Shown here piece after piece: positions 6,586-9,851 of a DNA stretch of 9,851 nucleotides; the first letter of the stretch is position 1, and every line of letters starts with the position of its first letter. A program made the position numbers and the translations under genes. The stretch spans positions 1 through 9,851 of the forward strand of contig DGOE01000092.1 in NCBI GenBank assembly GCA_002389295.1, given 5' to 3'. The stretch comes from Flavobacteriales bacterium UBA4474. Lineage in GTDB: Bacteria; Bacteroidota; Bacteroidia; Flavobacteriales_D; Sanyastnellaceae. The notes beneath the pieces were generated by a model. It was not told the origin of the DNA, did not search any database, and saw nothing but the letters and a program-made list of their open reading frames with translations.

Positions 6586-7181
6586 GCCCGCAGAATTTCA
6601 ATGCGCCCAGCAGCGTCCAATTTGACCATGCTCGAAGGTTCGCCACTTTTTCGGTCGCGGCCCGTGGCGCAGACGTGGTCCACACCGGACCGCAATGCCC
6701 CAGCAATTTCAGAGAAGTGCCCCGGCGTGCGTTGGCCCGCAAGATTGGCAGAGGTCGAAACCAACGGCACGTCTATGCCGCGAATGATGAACTGAAGGAA
6801 GGGGTCGTGCACCACCCGCATCGCCAAGCTGCCGTCCTCAGCCAACAATTTCGGGGTGACATCCCGGCCTCCGGGCAGCACGAAAGTCATGGGCCGGGCT
6901 CCGGGGTCGTGCTCGCGCAAGAGGTCCCAAGTGATGTCGGGAATGGGGTGGGCGTATTCTTCCAACAATCCCTCCGCGTCAAGCAGCACCAAAGAGGGCT
7001 GGGCCGATTCGCGCCCTTTGAGCGCATACAGCCGGTCCAGGGCCTCCGCATCATCTGCGCGGCAGCCCAGGCCCCACACTGTATCGGTGGGGTAGAGGAT
7101 GATGCCGCCCGCCTTCAAACAGCGAACTGCGGCAATGGCGTCTTCTCGCCAAGGGGCGTTTTTCAGTGCGCGTGGAGCCAA
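6582..7181 (-). CDS. tsaC: L-threonylcarbamoyladenylate synthase (TsaC/Sua5/YrdC family)
   Basis: Predicted 199 residues, the short single-domain form. It makes threonylcarbamoyl-AMP from threonine, bicarbonate and ATP, the first step of the t6A modification at position 37 of ANN-decoding tRNAs. Visible signatures are LYPTDTVWGLGC (29-40), the KGR substrate-binding stretch (55-57) followed by PSLVLL, PMTFVLPG (97-104), MRVVHDP (121-127) and PLVSTSANLAGQ (139-150). The late motif, often PSTIVD, reads PSSMVKLD (182-189), a mild variant. The start at 7181 lies 19 bp inside the end of purC, and the stop overlaps the cca ATG by 4 bp, so translation is probably coupled. The partners TsaB, TsaD and TsaE are not in the window. 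Confidence 0.94.
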   Translation of the reverse strand: MAPRALKNAPWREDAIAAVRCLKAGGIILYPTDTVWGLGCRADDAEALDRLYALKGRESAQPSLVLLDAEGLLEEYAHPIPDITWDLLREHDPGARPMTFVLPGGRDVTPKLLAEDGSLAMRVVHDPFLQFIIRGIDVPLVSTSANLAGQRTPGHFSEIAGALRSGVDHVCATGRDRKSGEPSSMVKLDAAGRIEILRA

Positions 7182-8121
7182 ACCGATACGTTTTTTTCAA
7201 TGCGGGCTGCCGTGTCCACCACCTCGGGCTTCTGGAACGGCAAACCTGTGACTTGTTCGTACAGCGAAATGTACCGGGTGCTGACCAATTCAACGAAATC
7301 ATCGGTCATTTCAGGGACCTGCTGCCCCTCCAATCCCATGAAGCCGCCTGCGATGAGCCATTCACGCACGAATTCCTTGCTCAACTGCACCTGGGGTGCG
7401 CCCGATTGCTGCCTTTCTTCAAAACCCGCTTTGTGAAAATACCGGCTGCTGTCAGGCGTGTGCACCTCATCCATGAGCATCAATTCGCCCTTGTACAGGC
7501 CAAACTCATATTTGGTGTCCACCAGAATCAACCCCCGTTCTGCGGCCATGGCCTGACCACGGGCGAAGAGGGCCCGCGTGATCCGCTTCATTTCTCCGTA
7601 GCGCGCGGCATCCACAAGGCCCTTGGCCAAGAGCTCCTCCTCGGAGATGTCCTCATCGTGCCCGGCGTCGGCCTTGGTTGCCGGCGTGATGATGGGTTCG
7701 GGAAATGCCCCGTGCTCCTGCATGCCCTCCGGCAGCACGACCCCACACAACAGACGGCCACCGTCACGGTAGGTCCGCCACGCATGGCCCGTCAAGTGCC
7801 CCCGAATGACCATCTCCAAGCGAATCGGTTCGCAGCGCTTGCCCACCGCCACATTGGGGTCGGGGGTATCCTCAAGCCAGACCGGCACAATGTCAGAGAC
7901 TGCATGAAGCATGTGCGCGGCCAGCTGATTCAGCACCTGTCCCTTGAATGGGATGGCCCGCGGCAGCACCACATCAAATGCAGAAATCCGGTCGCTGGCC
8001 ACCATCAAGAGCCTGTCATCGGGCATCGTGTGCACATCCCGCACCTTGCCGCGGTAGAAATCGCGTTCTCCATCAAAACGCAGCCGCTGCTCAAAAAGCG
8101 GCGCCGGTGACAGCGTCTTGT

Positions 8122-8125
<4 letters not shown>
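7163..8125 (-). CDS. purC: Phosphoribosylaminoimidazole-succinocarboxamide synthase (SAICAR synthetase)
   Basis: Predicted 320 residues, the longer form of PurC. It joins aspartate to CAIR using ATP in de novo purine synthesis. Motifs in order: FYRGKVRDVH (23-32, nucleotide-binding loop), ASDRISAFDVVLP (43-55), VIRGHLTGHAWRTY (106-119), PIITPATKADAGHDEDIS (144-161), LVDTKYEFGLY (201-211) and LMDEVHTPDSSRYF (217-230), which supplies acidic metal ligands and substrate contacts. The ATG overlaps the phoH stop by 4 bp (ATGA) and the 3' end overlaps the tsaC start by 19 bp. It is the only purine gene here, set among RNA-related genes. No purine riboswitch or PurR-like site is visible, so expression is probably set by the phoH promoter. 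Confidence 0.96.
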
Positions 8126-9189
<1,064 letters not shown>

Positions 9190-9224
9190 TTTGGGGATGG
9201 GCTGTGGGCAGGTTGTGTGATATC

Positions 9225-9242
9225 TCGCAAAACTTTCGCAAA
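9225..9242. repeat. Tandem direct repeat TCGCAAA with 11-bp period
   Basis: TCGCAAA occurs at 9225-9231 and again at 9236-9242, offset by 11 bp, about one helical turn. The match loosely extends as TnTCGCAAAnCT. The second copy overlaps the minus-strand -7 box of phoH and the first lies at or just past the predicted transcription start. This placement suits a repressor or activator site, but the repeat is short and could be chance. Confidence 0.4.
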
Positions 9243-9246
9243 TCTA
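9239..9246 (-). promoter_or_regulatory. Bacteroidota -7 promoter element of the phoH operon
   Basis: On the minus strand the bases read TAGATTTG, an exact TAnnTTTG match, 49 bp upstream of the phoH ATG. Transcription would start near 9236 with a leader of about 47 nt. A TTG lies upstream on the same strand at 9264-9262, but its spacing of 15 bp is shorter than usual. Confidence 0.5.
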
Positions 9247-9261
9247 CTCCGAAGGGTTGCT

Positions 9262-9269
9262 CAATTTTG
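9262..9269 (+). promoter_or_regulatory. Possible -7 element of the DUF62 gene
   Basis: CAATTTTG matches TAnnTTTG at all fixed positions except the first. It ends 7 bp before the ATG at 9277, so the mRNA leader would be only a few bases long. The -33 region is not clear. It lies 15 bp from the opposing phoH -7 box, so the two promoters would compete for polymerase. Confidence 0.35.
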
Positions 9270-9276
9270 AAGTTGA

Positions 9277-9851
9277 ATGGAGCAACCCATCGCCGTACCC
9301 CGCATCATCACGCTGACCTCCGATTACGGTGCGGACAGTTTGTATGCTGCAGCGCTCCGCGGCACCATCATTTCGCGGGACCCGAGCATTCGCATCGTCG
9401 ATATTTCGCACACGATTTCTCCGTTTGACACCAACCAGGCCGCGTTTGCACTGCGGTCCACCGCCTCCCATTTTCCAAAGGGCACTGTGCACCTCATCGC
9501 CATGAACTCCAACCAGACCGGTGACTACTTGCACCGCGTCATGGAACTCGCTGGACAATTTTATGTGGCGTTGGACGATGGCATCTTCTCACTCATCGCC
9601 GACCGAGAACCCGAAGCGGTTTACGACATCACCGTCACTTCAGAGAGCGACATCTTGACCTTTCCCGAACGCCACATTTTTGCGCAAGTCGCTTGCCACC
9701 TGGTCCAGGGGGGAGTGCCCGCCGTCATTGGACGACCGGCCACCGGCTGGGTCGAAAGCGAATGGCAGCGTCCACTCATCGGCACCGACTACGTGCAAGG
9801 CATCGTGCTCCACGTGGACACCTACGGCAACCTGATCACCAACATCGACCA
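9277..9851 (+). CDS. SAM hydrolase/SAM-dependent halogenase-like protein, DUF62 family (C-terminus outside window)
   Basis: Open from ATG 9277 to the right edge, 191 residues seen. Classical members hydrolyse S-adenosylmethionine to adenosine and methionine; relatives are fluorinases and chlorinases. Family features: IITLTSDYGADSLYAAALRGTI (10-31), IVDISHTISPFDTNQAAFAL (40-59), FPKGTVHLIAMNS (66-78), YVALDDGIFSLI (96-107), and the start of the C-terminal domain at GIVLHVDTYGNLITNID (175-191). The residues of the usual Asp-Arg-His catalytic set are not conserved. The canonical VDPGVG..R segment reads AMNSNQTGDYLHR (75-87), with Asn77 where Asp is expected, and the canonical FHGRD segment reads FPERH (129-133), with Pro130 in place of His. 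The family call is firm but the activity is open. It is divergent from phoH across 87 bp and has no Shine-Dalgarno sequence. Confidence 0.88.
   Translation, partial: MEQPIAVPRIITLTSDYGADSLYAAALRGTIISRDPSIRIVDISHTISPFDTNQAAFALRSTASHFPKGTVHLIAMNSNQTGDYLHRVMELAGQFYVALDDGIFSLIADREPEAVYDITVTSESDILTFPERHIFAQVACHLVQGGVPAVIGRPATGWVESEWQRPLIGTDYVQGIVLHVDTYGNLITNID

Noticed and set aside
6462..7436. Plus-strand open frame of 324 codons
   Set aside because: It runs antisense across cca, tsaC and purC, three well-supported genes, and its translation is low-complexity without recognisable motifs.
7166..8110. Plus-strand open frame of 314 codons
   Set aside because: It lies entirely antisense to purC, which carries every expected motif. 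The plus-strand translation resembles no family and reflects GC-rich codon bias.

Overview
The window looks like a piece of ordinary chromosome from a Bacteroidota bacterium with fairly high GC, probably related to the Flavobacteriales. The family assignment is an inference. Four things support the phylum: (a) perfect or near-perfect TAnnTTTG elements, the Bacteroidota -7 promoter box, just upstream of several genes, with no clear Shine-Dalgarno sequences; (b) a ClpS whose core follows the Bacteroidota pattern (FNDDHNTF, then CALIVHTRGKC and ELEPICTSLLER); (c) a secreted FG-GAP/VCBS plus ASPIC/UnbV protein; (d) a divergent SAM hydrolase (DUF62) of a kind I recall from this phylum. No transposon, integrase, CRISPR array, tRNA or rRNA is visible.

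Layout. Positions 1-1741 (minus) hold the N-terminal 580 codons of an exported propeller protein that runs off the left edge. Positions 1780-2088 (minus) are clpS. Divergent from it, 2219-2866 (plus) encodes a LytTR-type regulator with a degenerate receiver-like N-terminus. Convergent with the regulator, 2886-3296 (minus) encodes a small, very tryptophan-rich protein with a YopX-like motif. Positions 3384-5087 (plus) are glnS, probably translated from an almost leaderless mRNA. Its 3' end overlaps by 23 bp the end of a four-gene minus-strand operon, transcribed in the order phoH (9189-8122), purC (8125-7163), tsaC/sua5 (7181-6582), cca (6585-5065). All four genes overlap their neighbours. Divergent from phoH, 9277-9851 (plus) is the start of a DUF62/SAM hydroxide adenosyltransferase-like gene that runs off the right edge.

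Function. The right two thirds are mainly translation housekeeping. GlnRS charges tRNA-Gln, TsaC makes the precursor for t6A in tRNA, Cca builds or repairs the tRNA CCA end, and PhoH belongs to the YbeZ family linked to RNA metabolism. PurC (purine synthesis) sits inside this operon. The left third covers protein quality control (ClpS), regulation (LytTR) and an exported protein.

I do not see a clear new multi-gene system. The items most worth a second look are the Trp-rich YopX-like orphan, the receiver without a phosphoacceptor, the DUF62 protein without its family's usual catalytic residues, and an 11-bp-phased direct repeat over the phoH promoter.
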